Assembly: GCA_911728455.2 (NCBI GenBank)
Contig: OU452222.1
Location: 28,968,430-29,032,429 of the forward strand
Reading direction: 5' to 3'
DNA from: Marthasterias glacialis
Lineage: Eukaryota > Echinodermata > Asteroidea > Forcipulatida > Asteriidae
Length of the DNA: 64,000 nucleotides
Both the position numbers and the translations under genes were made by a program. Positions 47,701 through 57,400 of this stretch are shown here, in pieces; position 1 is the stretch's first letter, and each line of letters starts with the position of its first letter. Under the pieces are notes generated by a model. It saw only the letters and a program-made list of their open reading frames with translations, did no database searches and was not told where the DNA came from.

Positions 47701-49373
47701 GCACTTGTGCATGGGCTATTTGGATTCTTTGCATTAAGATCTTGCACCAACTACGAAGGACCTTCATGCACTAGTGCACATACAGAACACTGGCTCAACT
47801 GCGAATGTGCCTTCAGAAAAAAACAATGTTCTTTACACTCACAGTGTCAAATAAAATAGATACCAACATATTATGTGTCGCACACTGGCTTATTTACAAA
47901 TTGTAAACCCCTTGCATAAGATGTCTCGACCTCAAAACAGCGGTCTCGCCAAGGTCAAAGAAAGACCTTAAATTGGCTGATACTTGTGCGTGGCACGTAT
48001 TGTGCATTTTGTAGTCTTCCACTTCTTGTGTCATCCTGAATTGTTGTTTGATCAAAAATTGGTATTCATCTCAATGTTTGTTTTTGCATTTTCACAAAGA
48101 GATGGGCATCCCCAAACACGTACAAACTTAATTGTATCAAAATGTACGGGCATACATGTACATGTACGTCAACTCGTATGTGTTTTCACAAAGAGACGGG
48201 CATGTCAGCATGAGTGGGGTACCGGCATGAGTGTGATCGTGTGACATGCCATCCTTCGCTATGTAAAAACACGTGGAAGTGTGCAAAAATATATCATGTT
48301 TTTTAGCACCACGAAGAGATGGGCATGTTTGACTGATTACTGTGTTAATTAACCAACGTCTTGGTAACAGTTGTCAGGTTAATAACGAACCACATGAGGA
48401 CACTTAAACGGACTAAGTTTTAGTAGTACAGAATTATCAGTTTAAATTTAAGTGCCCTTTAAAATTAGGGTCACATCTCAAAATGTTCTGATTAATGCAT
48501 TGTGACATGTCCATCTCTTTGAGAAAATGGTGATGATATTCATCTAGGTTTGTCTTGCATTTGTTGTATGGATCTTCCATGGTCGGGGAGAGGCAGGATT
48601 TATTTTAAAAAGAATTTTCGGAGACAAGCAGACAGGTTCCGTGAATACTGTACTGATCAATAACCCTTTTTACCACGAGTATTAGTGTTTAGACTATGTG
48701 GCCAGATACATGTAAACAGATCTACCTCCAAGATGAACAGAGAAATACCTCCAAGACCATGAACAGAGAAATACAGTAACACTACAGAAACAGTTGTGAC
48801 CAATATATACATTCCCACAATCCTCCGCATAGATACAGTCGCTAAAGTGGGCAAGCAGCCAACCATCTAAACAAGGATACGTGAACAGACTGGCTCGATG
48901 CCAAAGTTCATTGAATTGAATGAAGGACACAGTTCATTTCATTTTGAATGAACATTCCATCTTTCCTCAAGCTCAAGCACTCCACACCATGTCCATTCGG
49001 GACTGATGAAGTCCTCTGCATAATTGAAGTAAAATCCACAACAAAGCAATCCATTCATACAAAAAGTACCAACCTGGGGGTCAAACAACAAGAACTAGAC
49101 CATATGCTAACCTTTGGTCAGAAGAAACACTGGTCAGGCCACTCATTTTTATTTTAACCTCACCTGATAAACTAAATTAACGGGAAGGTCCAGACAGACC
49201 GAGCAGCAAAGGATATCATTCAGCCTCTGTTCCAAATCTTCCCCTTGTTGTTCCTCAGTCACGTCGATCTTCGATTTCTTCAGAGGTGGTTCCGAGCAAT
49301 CACCAACTTCTTGACTCGAAACCGAGGGATTCTCGATTAGATTTACAGACCCTGGTACAGATATTTCCGCCAT
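35345..49373 (-). CDS. ZFTRAF1: ZFTRAF1 (CYHR1), zinc finger TRAF-type protein
   Basis: A complete four-exon gene: 49373-49164, 42123-41885, 36571-36360 and 35736-35345. Phases fit (0, 2, 1) and the protein has about 350 residues, within the range of the human isoforms. The N-terminus (about 1-52) is variable and charged. A C3HC4-like RING follows ([36 protein letters not shown]), then a SIAH/TRAF-type zinc finger (C..C...[11 protein letters not shown], then [20 protein letters not shown]), a helical linker with FSFEKI-like [11 protein letters not shown], and a C-terminal domain ([47 protein letters not shown]). All blocks match human CYHR1 closely. The protein is a cytoplasmic/perinuclear cysteine- and histidine-rich factor reported to bind galectin-3 in mouse. 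Ubiquitin ligase activity is an inference from the RING fold. Confidence 0.95.
36360..36571 (-). CDS. ZFTRAF1: ZFTRAF1 exon 3 (second zinc finger and helical linker)
   Basis: 212 bases (1+210+1), acceptor TTTAG|A, donor G|GTAGGT. It encodes [20 protein letters not shown], a C/H-rich finger, then a helical stretch ([20 protein letters not shown]) and [10 protein letters not shown]. The plus-strand frame over the same stretch is a shadow. The exon has no stop-free start of its own and was recovered from splice phase. Confidence 0.93.
36572..41884 (-). other. ZFTRAF1 intron 2
   Basis: 5.3 kb, very AT-rich with long T and A runs. It contains repeat family D copy 2 (37790-38105) and a short CAAT/CAATCA run near 37900. 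No exon-like sequence or other gene was seen. Confidence 0.6.
37790..38105 (+). repeat. Dispersed repeat family D, copy 2
   Basis: It contains AAGACCAGTATCTGCATTTT, GTGACCCAACATATACATGA, CCTGTGAAAGTTTAAGCTCA, TTTTGGACTCA, GTTTCTCAAAAACTAGAGCA and CATGAACATCTTTATAGCAT. Same orientation as 7165-7500. Confidence 0.8.
41885..42123 (-). CDS. ZFTRAF1: ZFTRAF1 exon 2 (rest of RING and first TRAF-type finger)
   Basis: 79 codons plus two bases between acceptor CATGTAG|TGC and donor AG|GTACAA. It begins [20 protein letters not shown] and includes [20 protein letters not shown] and [20 protein letters not shown]. All RING and finger cysteines and histidines known from human CYHR1 are kept. Confidence 0.95.
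43180..43640 (-). repeat. Dispersed repeat family D, copy 3, interrupted by a hairpin element
   Basis: On the minus strand it carries CCAGTAGCCGCACTTTATGT, the CTGTGGAAGTTTCAGCTCAA block, GAGTAC..CATTTCTCAAAAA, and CATCTTTATACCATGTAAGT. The order matches 7165-7500. Its middle is broken by the inserted element at 43458-43591. Confidence 0.8.
43458..43591. mobile_element. 134 bp hairpin element (family J) with 3 bp target duplication
   Basis: The left end GGCTCGATTTCACAAAGCAT and right end CTTTGTGAAATCGAGCC are perfect inverted repeats over 17 bases. It is flanked on both sides by CAG (43455-43457 and 43592-43594), which would be the target-site duplication. The surrounding sequence joins into an uninterrupted family D copy when the element and one CAG are left out. 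A second, less perfect relative follows at 43638-43756. Confidence 0.85.
43638..43756. mobile_element. Second family J hairpin element
   Basis: The left end GGTTGATTTCACAAAGCACT and right end CTCTTTGTGTAATCAATTC. Inner blocks shared with the first copy include AAGATTCATCTTAAG, TATCACCATGGTGAT and GACATCACACTTTGCTTAGC. It lacks the reverse AAGATCAATCTTAG arm in full. Confidence 0.7.
44087..44481. mobile_element. 395 bp element with TTAA-bounded terminal inverted repeats
   Basis: The left end is TTAAAGGCATTGCATACGTT then TGGTAAT. The right end, reversed, is TTAAAGGCAAAGTATACCTT then TGGTTTTTGG. The terminal TTAA on both sides fits a piggyBac-type target site or is part of the ends. It has no coding capacity and carries block TTGAGAAACTATTCACTTCG internally. 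From memory, elements with this end are very common in sea star genomes. Confidence 0.8.
44500..45200. other. GC-richer segment of unknown nature
   Basis: This stretch next to the TTAA element is clearly richer in G and C than its surroundings (for example GGGCCATGGCGGGAGCGGTC, then CGACGGGACAACAGCTGGAC). Short plus-strand frames at 44943-45310 have many tryptophans and histidines. It could be a decayed transposase gene, but I cannot match it to one. Confidence 0.3.
47091..47312. mobile_element. 222 bp palindromic element (family K)
   Basis: The left arm CAACAAGCACCTTCACGGTA, ATATGCGCCATCTTGTTCAA, GG..CAGATTTGTTTACTTT is mirrored by the right arm AAAGTAAACAAATCTG..CC, TTGAACAAGATGGCGCATAT, TACCGTGAAGGTGCTTATTG. 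Arms of about 90 bases are nearly identical; the centre is asymmetric (CGCTCGAACTTCCACTCGTG). Such long fresh arms suggest recent mobility. Frames on both strands through it are artefacts. Confidence 0.85.
48091..48527. repeat. Four spaced copies of TTCACAAAGAGATGGGCATG
   Basis: TTCACAAAGAGATGGGCATC at 48091-48110, TTCACAAAGAGACGGGCATG at 48185-48204, CACGAAGAGATGGGCATG at about 48310-48327, and the reverse complement form CATGTCCATCTCTTTGAG at 48506-48523. The intervening sequence is not obviously repeated. It lies in ZFTRAF1 intron 1. Confidence 0.75.
49164..49373 (-). CDS. ZFTRAF1: ZFTRAF1 exon 1 (start codon, first half of RING)
   Basis: Exactly 70 codons from ATG to the phase 0 donor CAG|GTGAGG. 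It encodes a charged N-terminus with a basic patch (PPLKKSKID) and the first RING cysteines in [16 protein letters not shown]. Human CYHR1 has CCTVCLDLPK..VYQ at the same point, then an intron. The start is favoured because the residues around it look coding and promoter motifs lie just upstream. Confidence 0.93.
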
Positions 49374-49479
49374 TGTTGACGTTTTGCAAAATTCTGTGGG
49401 ATCATCAGGAGAAGTTCATCGACGTTGTTCACCTCTTGGCCACATCAGCTGCGCCTGCACGTTCTTGGGCCAGTTGTCA

Positions 49480-49610
49480 ACATACATGACGTCATTACAC
49501 GCCAATCACAATGCTTCTTTTATCAATGATTGACAGGCAAGTGCTCTCGGCCAATCATGTGACGGAATTCTTATAAATGAATATGCATAGGAAGATTCTA
49601 TTTTTATATC
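49480..49610 (-). promoter_or_regulatory. ZFTRAF1 proximal promoter: CRE, two CCAAT boxes, TATA-like box
   Basis: A full palindromic CRE, TGACGTCA, lies at 49488-49495, about 115 bases upstream of the ATG. CCAAT pentamers on the plus strand (ATTGG on the gene strand) lie at 49502-49506 and 49551-49555. A TATAAAAATAG-like sequence is on the gene strand near 49600, probably too far upstream to act as the core TATA for a start near 49400-49470. The CRE plus CCAAT cluster suggests a housekeeping-type promoter responsive to CREB/ATF. This is motif evidence only. Confidence 0.5.
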
Positions 49611-51177
49611 GAAGGGGGGTTTGGTACTTCTCATGCTATTAATTTCAAATTAAGTTTAGAAAGAAAATAGTTTCATTAAGTTTTATTGGAGAGTCTAAAA
49701 GAAAATTACGTTTAAAACACCCCACGCAATATCCCCGACTTGTGACAAAGTTTCTACCACTGTAACTACCCATCCAAAAGAAATTTCCCCAATAATAAAA
49801 TGAGAAATCTTGGCACTCCGCCACGTTTACATCACATGATCTGTTACGCAAGTAATGCAAATTTTCCATTAATCCGACCCACTTTCTCCGTCAAGGTGTG
49901 GCAACTGTGGAACTGTTTGGGGGAGTGGCAGCATAAAATTCACCGTTAATTCTGTGATGATGCAATATTATGTCGTTCCACCATAAAACAATTAAGCACG
50001 AGACAATAGCTGGGACATATCAGCTGGGTGGCGCTGTGGCCATCAACTAACGGGTGCAGCACACTAAATAGGCTCCCATAGTACATATGCTAAATGCTAT
50101 TAAAAAATAAGTCTCTCAGCCTCTAGAAAACAAATCGAATATACTTTCTGACAACTGAACTTAATTTTTCTTTTCAATTTTTAGTAGGTTAGCCGTTGAG
50201 CATTTTTGGTAGGCTGATCCAAAACAAAAAACCACCCCGACTTGCCAGACTTCATCTTGGAAAAATGACCCTACACTGATTAGAGGGCCAGTCCACCCAA
50301 AATGCTCCAGGTTGAAAGTCAACAACCCCATGGGCACACTGTTGGACCATTTTTCAACAATCCATAAAAAAGAGCAGATCTTCAAATATTTGTTGTGGGG
50401 TTTACATTTTATTAATGAGGCTCGGTACATGAATTTCTCCCTATTTATTGTACTGCCATAACATTAGTCTGTTGAAAATAATTAAATTTGACAAGAGACT
50501 CATTCCAAGACACTGAAAAACTGATTCAATCAAATCTGACAGGACAAATAATTTCTGAACATTTTAGTCCAGATAATTTATTACACTTTTATGTAAAATT
50601 ACAAGCAAGGAATGCATCTTCGTCAAGAAATCCATCAGGATTAAATTTTGAAATTAAATTATAAACAATGAATTTGAGTCGAGAAATTATCAAGAAAAAC
50701 GCATGACTTCATCCACACCAACAAGAAAAGAAAAAAAACAATGAAATTTGATTCCACCACCAACATACATCAACTGAAAAAAACTTTAAAGAGCCAGGAA
50801 CTTTTCAACACTAATCTTCAAGAGTGACTTCATAAAACAATCAAAGAATTATACAGAAAACAAATGAAAATGTCATCGTTATGTGAAAGATAGTGACCTC
50901 AAAATTTCAACTAATCCTTGACGAATAAGTCACATGCTGTATTTCTGGCACTTTATGGACCTGTTATTTCCAATCTTGCAATCTTGTAAACAAATTTTGA
51001 CAAATTTTAAACATAAACAAACTGTGACCAGTTTTTATCCCTCTAAATGATGTAAAAACACATTTAGTGGCCTCTACCAAACTCCATCTTCATCAATGTG
51101 TTCCACATTACCCTAAAAAATAATCAAAAATACAAACCTACACTACCTAATAACTAACCCAGCTAGAAAAGTCTTAG

Positions 51178-51300
51178 GTCATGTCCAAATTGATGGCTTC
51201 TGCAGTGGCTATGGCTGTAATGTATCAATGAAACAACCCATTTTCCCTGTTGTCAATGCTGCCATCAGCCATAGCCACTTCATTCGGACATGCCTTGGCT
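51178..51300. mobile_element. Palindromic MITE-like element (family L)
   Basis: The left end has GGTCATGTCCAAATTGATGG then CAGTGGCTATGGCTG. The right end, CAGCCATAGCCACTTCATTC then GGACATGCC, is its inverted partner. The two arms share CATGTCCRAAT and TGGCTATGGCTG, with the centre GTATCAATGAAACAACCCAT. Confidence 0.65.
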
Positions 51301-51464
51301 TTGAGAAATAGTTCCAAAGAGACAAAATATATAAAGCATCTTCAGATGACATCTTTCAGAATTGATACACCAATGGCAACAATCTTATTTCAAAATCATC
51401 AAGTACATAATTGAGTCGGCAACTTCTTCAAATCATTCATGCACTGGCTGTATATGGTGGCACA

Positions 51465-51585
51465 AGATCATAGTGGATGATATTGAAAGGTCAGACAGTA
51501 GGAGGGTTGACTGCGTACTGTGTAGATGCATTCACCACGACATCATCATTCATCATTCATAACCACAGTATATGATATTAAATCT
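51465..51585 (+). repeat. Diverged single unit of the 109 bp repeat M2
   Basis: It contains AGTGGATGATATTGAAAGGT, CAGACAGTAGGAGGGTTGAC, TAGATGCATTCACCACGACA and TCATTCATAACCACAGTATA. It matches the array at 33015-33465, 18 kb away. Confidence 0.85.
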
Positions 51586-52649
51586 GAAATACGTTCTCGT
51601 CTTTGAGTGAGACACCGAAAACCCGATGTCAAATTAAATGTTGGTTGAAAGAAATAGCCAATGTGTATCACATTCTATCAATAATTAAGAACTAAGAGAA
51701 GGGGTGCTACCAACCTCAAGTGGGACAATGAAAAAGAAACCTGACAAATTTCAAAAATGGTTGCATGAAGCAACCAGCTCCAATAAATGGCATCACATAC
51801 AATGCAACAGCACACACATTAAAAATATATTGCAATGTAAAGCGCATTGACGCGTTATTGTGAAACCTGCTATATAAGAACTAGATAGTATTACTATTAT
51901 TAAAGGTCAAACTGAAAAATACCACAAGATTGGACGAGGCTAAAAATACCAACTGGACTGCAGGCCGGAGTCCAGTAATTTTGTAGCATTAGCCTAAATT
52001 CCTCCTACAGATTCACCAAATATAAAAAGGAAAGTGACAGTTACATTCTTGTAAATCAAACAGGCAACTTAGTAATTGCGAAAAATAATAAGGAAACACC
52101 AAGCACAATAAACTTTGTACAGTGGTGTTTTTTTTAAAGTTTTCTATGGCACAATTTTCACAAAAGTAAGAGGAAATCAGCTGATCAGCTGAAAGTTGCA
52201 TGCCTGGTAAATTTTTTATTATTTTTTGTCCGTGCAGTAAAAGCTCTCAGCTAAATGACTAGTGGTATTCTACTGCAGATTTTCTTGTAATTCTAGCCAT
52301 GTTTGGTATTACTGTACAAGGGGTACAAGCTGCTCAGCAGAATATAAATATATTTTTTCCCAATCAAAAACTACCAGAACGCAATATCACATGCCAGTTT
52401 AACTGGTCTCTGTGAAGCCAAATTTTGTGTGCTCAGGAAATAAATTCAATAAAATTTGGAACAGATGTTCTAGCTACCATTGTAAACATTACTATGCTCG
52501 TTATGCACGTGGTCTTGTTGTGGTTGAAATGGGCACATGTAAAACAATATAATAATGGGTCATAGAATCATGATGGATAACAGTATCAATTATGTCCATA
52601 TGGTTTTCACATTTATTTAAATGTATACACCTTAGACCTGGGACTTCGT

Positions 52650-52915
52650 GTTTACAAAAGAGCCTCAGTGCCAGGACTTCCTGCAGGCACTGTCTGTACA
52701 GTTCAGAAAACATAAATTTTTAAAAACATTTTATGGAGATTGCACCATATGACTTTATCAACTTTTGATGTGAAGAAAGGGTTCACATCTCAAAACTTGT
52801 TCAGCTGTTACTTTAAGAAGTCTTGATTTTATGTGACAATTACAATACAATTTTTTTTCATATGACCAGTGTAGCATCTAGCATGCAAGGAATTGCTGAG
52901 GAATATACTGTGCAA
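52650..52915 (+). repeat. Dispersed repeat family I, copy 2
   Basis: It contains GTTTACAAAAGAGCCTCAGT, GACTTCCTGCAGGCACTGTC, ATGGAGATTGCACCATATGA, ATCAACTTTTGATGTGAAGA, CACATCTCAAAACTTGTTCA and GACCAGTGTAGCATCTAGC. It matches 30385-30660. Confidence 0.8.
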
Positions 52916-54294
52916 TTAAAAAAAAAAAAAATTGGGGGGGGGGGTAAACAAGGTGACAAGGTTCATGAATTTTTTGAATAAATAACTTCAGGGTGTATTC
53001 TATTCTGGCAAACAACACAAACATTGGCCAACTTATGCGAACCCTTTCATATCGGAACGCGATGGACCCAAAAGGGTTTGCAACGTTTGCGCAACTCTTC
53101 AAATGGTTTTAGAGGAGGTTGTAATATATTTAGTCATCTTTCAAAAAATGAACAAAATCAGTTACAAGTCCATGACAGACTAATCTTACTTAACCTTCCT
53201 CTAACAAAAATATTTCAAATCAGATTGTTTGAAGTAAAAGTGTTCATTACATTAAATTTGACTTGTTGATCGTATTTAGTTATGAAAGTTTGACATTAAG
53301 AGCAGACGACGACACATACAACAATGATTGATCCAACAAAGTGACATGAACATGCACACAGCTTCTTTAGATATAGCACGTCCTAATCCAAATTGTTAAC
53401 GCGATGCACTTGTTTTTTTAACAGTTGCGCAAATGTTTGCTGGAGTGAAACACACGCCAGATTAGCACACTGTACAACAAATTCCTATACTTCAATCTCC
53501 AGATTCTTAACTCTCTCACCACCGCGCGCCACTCACGGCAGCTCGGTGGATTACGTCATACGCCGGAGAGCCACTGCCAGCGGCTCCAAATAAACAAAAT
53601 ATTAAACAATTCCGTCACAGCTGTATTTTTATTCCGTAGTGAAAGAGTTAACAAATTCAGCAAATACTATCCTATTAGCAAATGTATTTTTGCTTAGCAT
53701 GACATTTTTAAGCAATAAAGTCAACTTTAAACCATAAACAGCACTGTGAAATTGAGCCCTACGTTAGCATTTCCAAAACTTGGTTAAGTGTTGGGGGAAA
53801 ATGTAATGATCAAAATATTACAGACCAACAAATGTAATAAACACTTCATTAGACAAAAGGTATAAAACTTCCTGGTGTAATTTATTCTCCTAGTTGACCT
53901 TTCTGAGATGTAAAAGTAATAGGGTGTCTGTAGTTTACTTTAAAAGTGACAGATCCTGAACATTCATATTTTAAAGGCAATTTTGTTCAATTAATGTAAT
54001 AATTGCATCGGGATAAAGATTCTCTCTTGGTTTTACATCAGTGTGGGGGTAAAACCAAAACAAAATGCAATTTTGTTTGTTTGACAAGTGGTAAATATCT
54101 GATGTTTGCAAAGAGATATCCTACACGAATATCATCAGCAAACAGTGCCAACCCTCCAATTCCCTTTACTGAATTGACTTTTATTTTTGTACACACTGTT
54201 TGCATAGTAATGCGTGCATAAAAATTCATAAAATTCTGGCCGATAATGAAATAAGATGCCCTACGGATAGGTAGCCAAAGTGGCTCATTCAAGA

Positions 54295-54300
54295 TTTATT
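54295..54300 (-). terminator. Candidate polyadenylation signal for SSR1
   Basis: AATAAA on the minus strand, 35 bases past the stop codon. If used, the 3' UTR would be very short; a longer transcript with a later signal is equally possible. Confidence 0.4.
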
Positions 54301-54335
54301 TAAATTCTTGTAGCAGTACTGGGGGCCGACGTTTG

Positions 54336-54406
54336 TCACTCATCGCCGGATCCCGTTGCTCTCTTAGTGCGTCGGCGCGGTGACTTACGAGGCGAAGGAG
54401 TTTTTT
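54336..54406 (-). CDS. SSR1: SSR1 last coding exon and stop
   Basis: 71 bases including the TGA at 54338-54336, acceptor CCCTGCAG. It encodes KKTPSPRKSPRRRTKRATGS and GDE. The match to the human C-terminus (SPRRLPRKRAQKRSVGSDE) fixes the reading frame, which differs from the longest open frame through this stretch. Confidence 0.94.
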
Positions 54407-57400
54407 CTGCAGGGAAGGAGAAGAAAAAGATGTGGAGTACGATATAAGGATGTCATGTGACTCACAGCGACCCACTGGTTTTTAAAAAGAGTACACTCGC
54501 AGGCGTAGAATGACACAGAAGCCATGCACACCATGGCCTCTGTTGCCGTGGGCTTGGTCTTGGTGCCCCTTTAAAAGTTTCAGTTATAACCTCCTACAGA
54601 TATGTTCCATGCAAAATCACTGTATCTTGTCGCCATTGGATTTGTAGCAGACATGGGATAGTTTTCACCAGATATGTCGTTATTGCACTTTTCCAAACAC
54701 GCATGTCCACAACTACTGTTTTGGAGAACGGTTTTTACACTGACATGACAATGTATGTCATTGTCTCAGGGATTACTATAGCACTATGTCCTCAAAAGAC
54801 CTAGGACCATTAGGATGTGAGTACACTTACTTGCTACAATATTCTCCTTAGGAATCCAGTCGTAATCTATATCCGAGTTATTTTGTGTTCCTGTCTCCAC
54901 CACTGCCTTCGGTGCTTTCCTCTTCTTCTGCAAAACACAAAAAGGACAAAAATACTAAATCAACAGCAGAATATACTTTTCATGTAATGCAATGAAATTA
55001 AATTTTAAGAACAATTAATAACACTTGATTTTTATATGGGCCTCTCAAAGCACAATTTTGAATTATAAGACCCATTTATATAGCATCTTGTAAGCCAACC
55101 ATGCAAGAAAAAATGTGGCGAGCACCTTTTTATACTCTATAAGTGCACCGAGTTCTTTATTTGCATTACACAACACAAGGGAACTAAGGCTTATCGTTCC
55201 ATCCGAAGGACGAAGCAGTTATGGTGAGGTGTCTTGTTCAAGGACACAAGTGACATGATCGGGACCCAAACCCACAGAACTTTCTGACAGCACCACAACT
55301 TGAGTCCGATGCACCAGACCGTTCGGCCACGCCACTCTAAACATCAAACATATTTCTTAAGACTTTGTGTGATATGTTGCTGGTCAACTGCCAAGAGTTT
55401 TGTTTTTTTGCTAATAAAAATGTTGATCTGTCGCTACTATTTTGAATTGACATTTCATCTCTCATGCATGGGAAAGGTTCTTTTTATATATTTTAAAACT
55501 TACAAGGTACAATATCCTGCTTACTGTGGAATTCTGCGCTTACTGTCACCACTCTCAACTTACAGGGATAGTGAATTTCTGAAATGGCTGTGTAAGCAAA
55601 GAATGCTTAGCAAAGTGAAGGATGTACATATATAGCTCAAAAATTCCTTGCCAGCCTGTGAAATGCACTTATAATGTCAAGCAGGGATTGACCTGCTAAT
55701 GTTGGCGCCTATTTCCCACTTAGAGTAAGCACCAAGCACAGCCATGAAACTGGGCCATGATGGGGACTCTGTCACAGCAGCATGTCAAGTGAAAACTTTC
55801 CCAAAAGTGTTTTGTCTATTCGCCGTGTTCCTTCAAAACGTTTTACATTCCAAATTTTTTGAGAACATACAAAGTATTCCAAACAATTGGCTGAGAAACT
55901 CGCAGGAATGCAGTAACCATGAAACCTGAGCAGGTGTTGTATACAAGATAGTGAAGAAAATCCCCTTAAAAACGCACCCCCCCCCTCCCCCAACACAGAA
56001 CCCAATCAATACTACAAAGCTTTGGATTTTGACCCCCTACACACAGTCACAATATTAGGTTAACCTTTTGTTACAGAAATGATGCAGTTATCTTGGTACA
56101 AGTCCAAACAGGCAATATCACTCTAATAAGCTTATCAGACTCTCATCAACACAATATTTGGATAAGCCCAGATTGGGGGACTTTGAGCCTGTTAGTGTTA
56201 AGGGACTAAGGATAGATTGGTGCTTGCCATTCTGAATTGCTCTACAGCATATAATTCAGAAAAGAAAAGAAAATCAAGTAGGGGGCCTACATGTTTTAAG
56301 CTTGAAGCCCTTGGAGGTACAGCATCTGGTGACTCACTCAGCACCCAAACCTCTAGATTTTGATAAGACTTTGATAAGCCGGGATACTAAAAAAAAAGAA
56401 CGATTTCTTTTTCTTTCTTTGGGTGGTGGGGAGGGAATCTGCAGTTACTAACTTACAAGGAACATGTACACATGTTTATATTTGAACAGTATACTATACA
56501 ACTCAAGACTACAGCAAATGAAATAGTAAATCTCTTTTCTCAAGGCCATACCCGGAGCATTCTAATTTCAAGAGGCGTCAGCCATGGGAAAAAAGATCGC
56601 TCCATGGATCATTGAGAGACAAGAGACTAACTCTTTCCTCGTCTGTTGACATAGTGAATGGCAAACATAAAGTGTAACAACTGCACTGAGGATAAAGGTT
56701 GGTTGCAGTATTATAATAAGTAGACATTTGGTAACATGTCTCTATGCGATAGCTCACTTGTTGCTACGGGGAACATCTCCTTTGCCGGCAGGATAGTCCT
56801 TCTTTTTTTTTTTACTTACACGACTGGATAGTCAAAATCATGTAATACACTCTCAAGCAATAACAAGACATCATCAAATGCAAGAGGTGTTACAACAGGT
56901 GATGATATCATTATCCCTTGGAATTAACATTAAATGAACATTCAAATCACCTGTACGTTTCACATTGGATTAACCCTCCTACTTTTGGTGTCATTATCCC
57001 AGCGGGTTGACCAACCACTTGAAACCATTCAACTGTGTACACAACTAACTGTGCATATGCGAGCACTAAGCTTGGGCGGTTTTTCCGTATTACTGAGTTG
57101 TTACGGTATCTGTTCAATACCGACTCTACCAAGAGCCGTTTTATAAACACCGAAATACCGGCCCTCAGTTTTCAATTTCAATACCGCAACATAAAGCAAG
57201 CCTCTACAAAAAAACAGCGAACTGTACCTCAATACAATACTTTAAGCTCATCTGTAATGCCATTTACGAGAACAACGCAAGCCTAGTCATCCATTCACCC
57301 GATGCAGTGTGTTTATTTGCGGTCAAGCATCCATCAGTCGAGCGATTCCCATGTGCACATTCTGCTATGTGATTTGGGTGAGCTGTGTAGAGGGCGCTAC

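Larger units (their letters stand above)
42124..49163 (-). other. ZFTRAF1 intron 1
   Basis: 7.0 kb holding several elements listed separately: an interrupted family D copy, two hairpin elements, a TTAA-bounded element, a 222 bp palindrome and a set of CACAAAGAGATGGGCAT motifs. The long plus-strand frame at 46266-46721 overlaps two other frames, runs through a G9 tract and has no recognisable domain. Confidence 0.6.
49620..54290. other. Intergenic region between ZFTRAF1 and SSR1; no gene seen
   Basis: Apart from the MITE at 51178-51300, the M2 unit near 51470 and repeat family I at 52650, it is AT-rich sequence with short frames only. An A12-G11 run lies at about 52919-52943. Confidence 0.5.
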
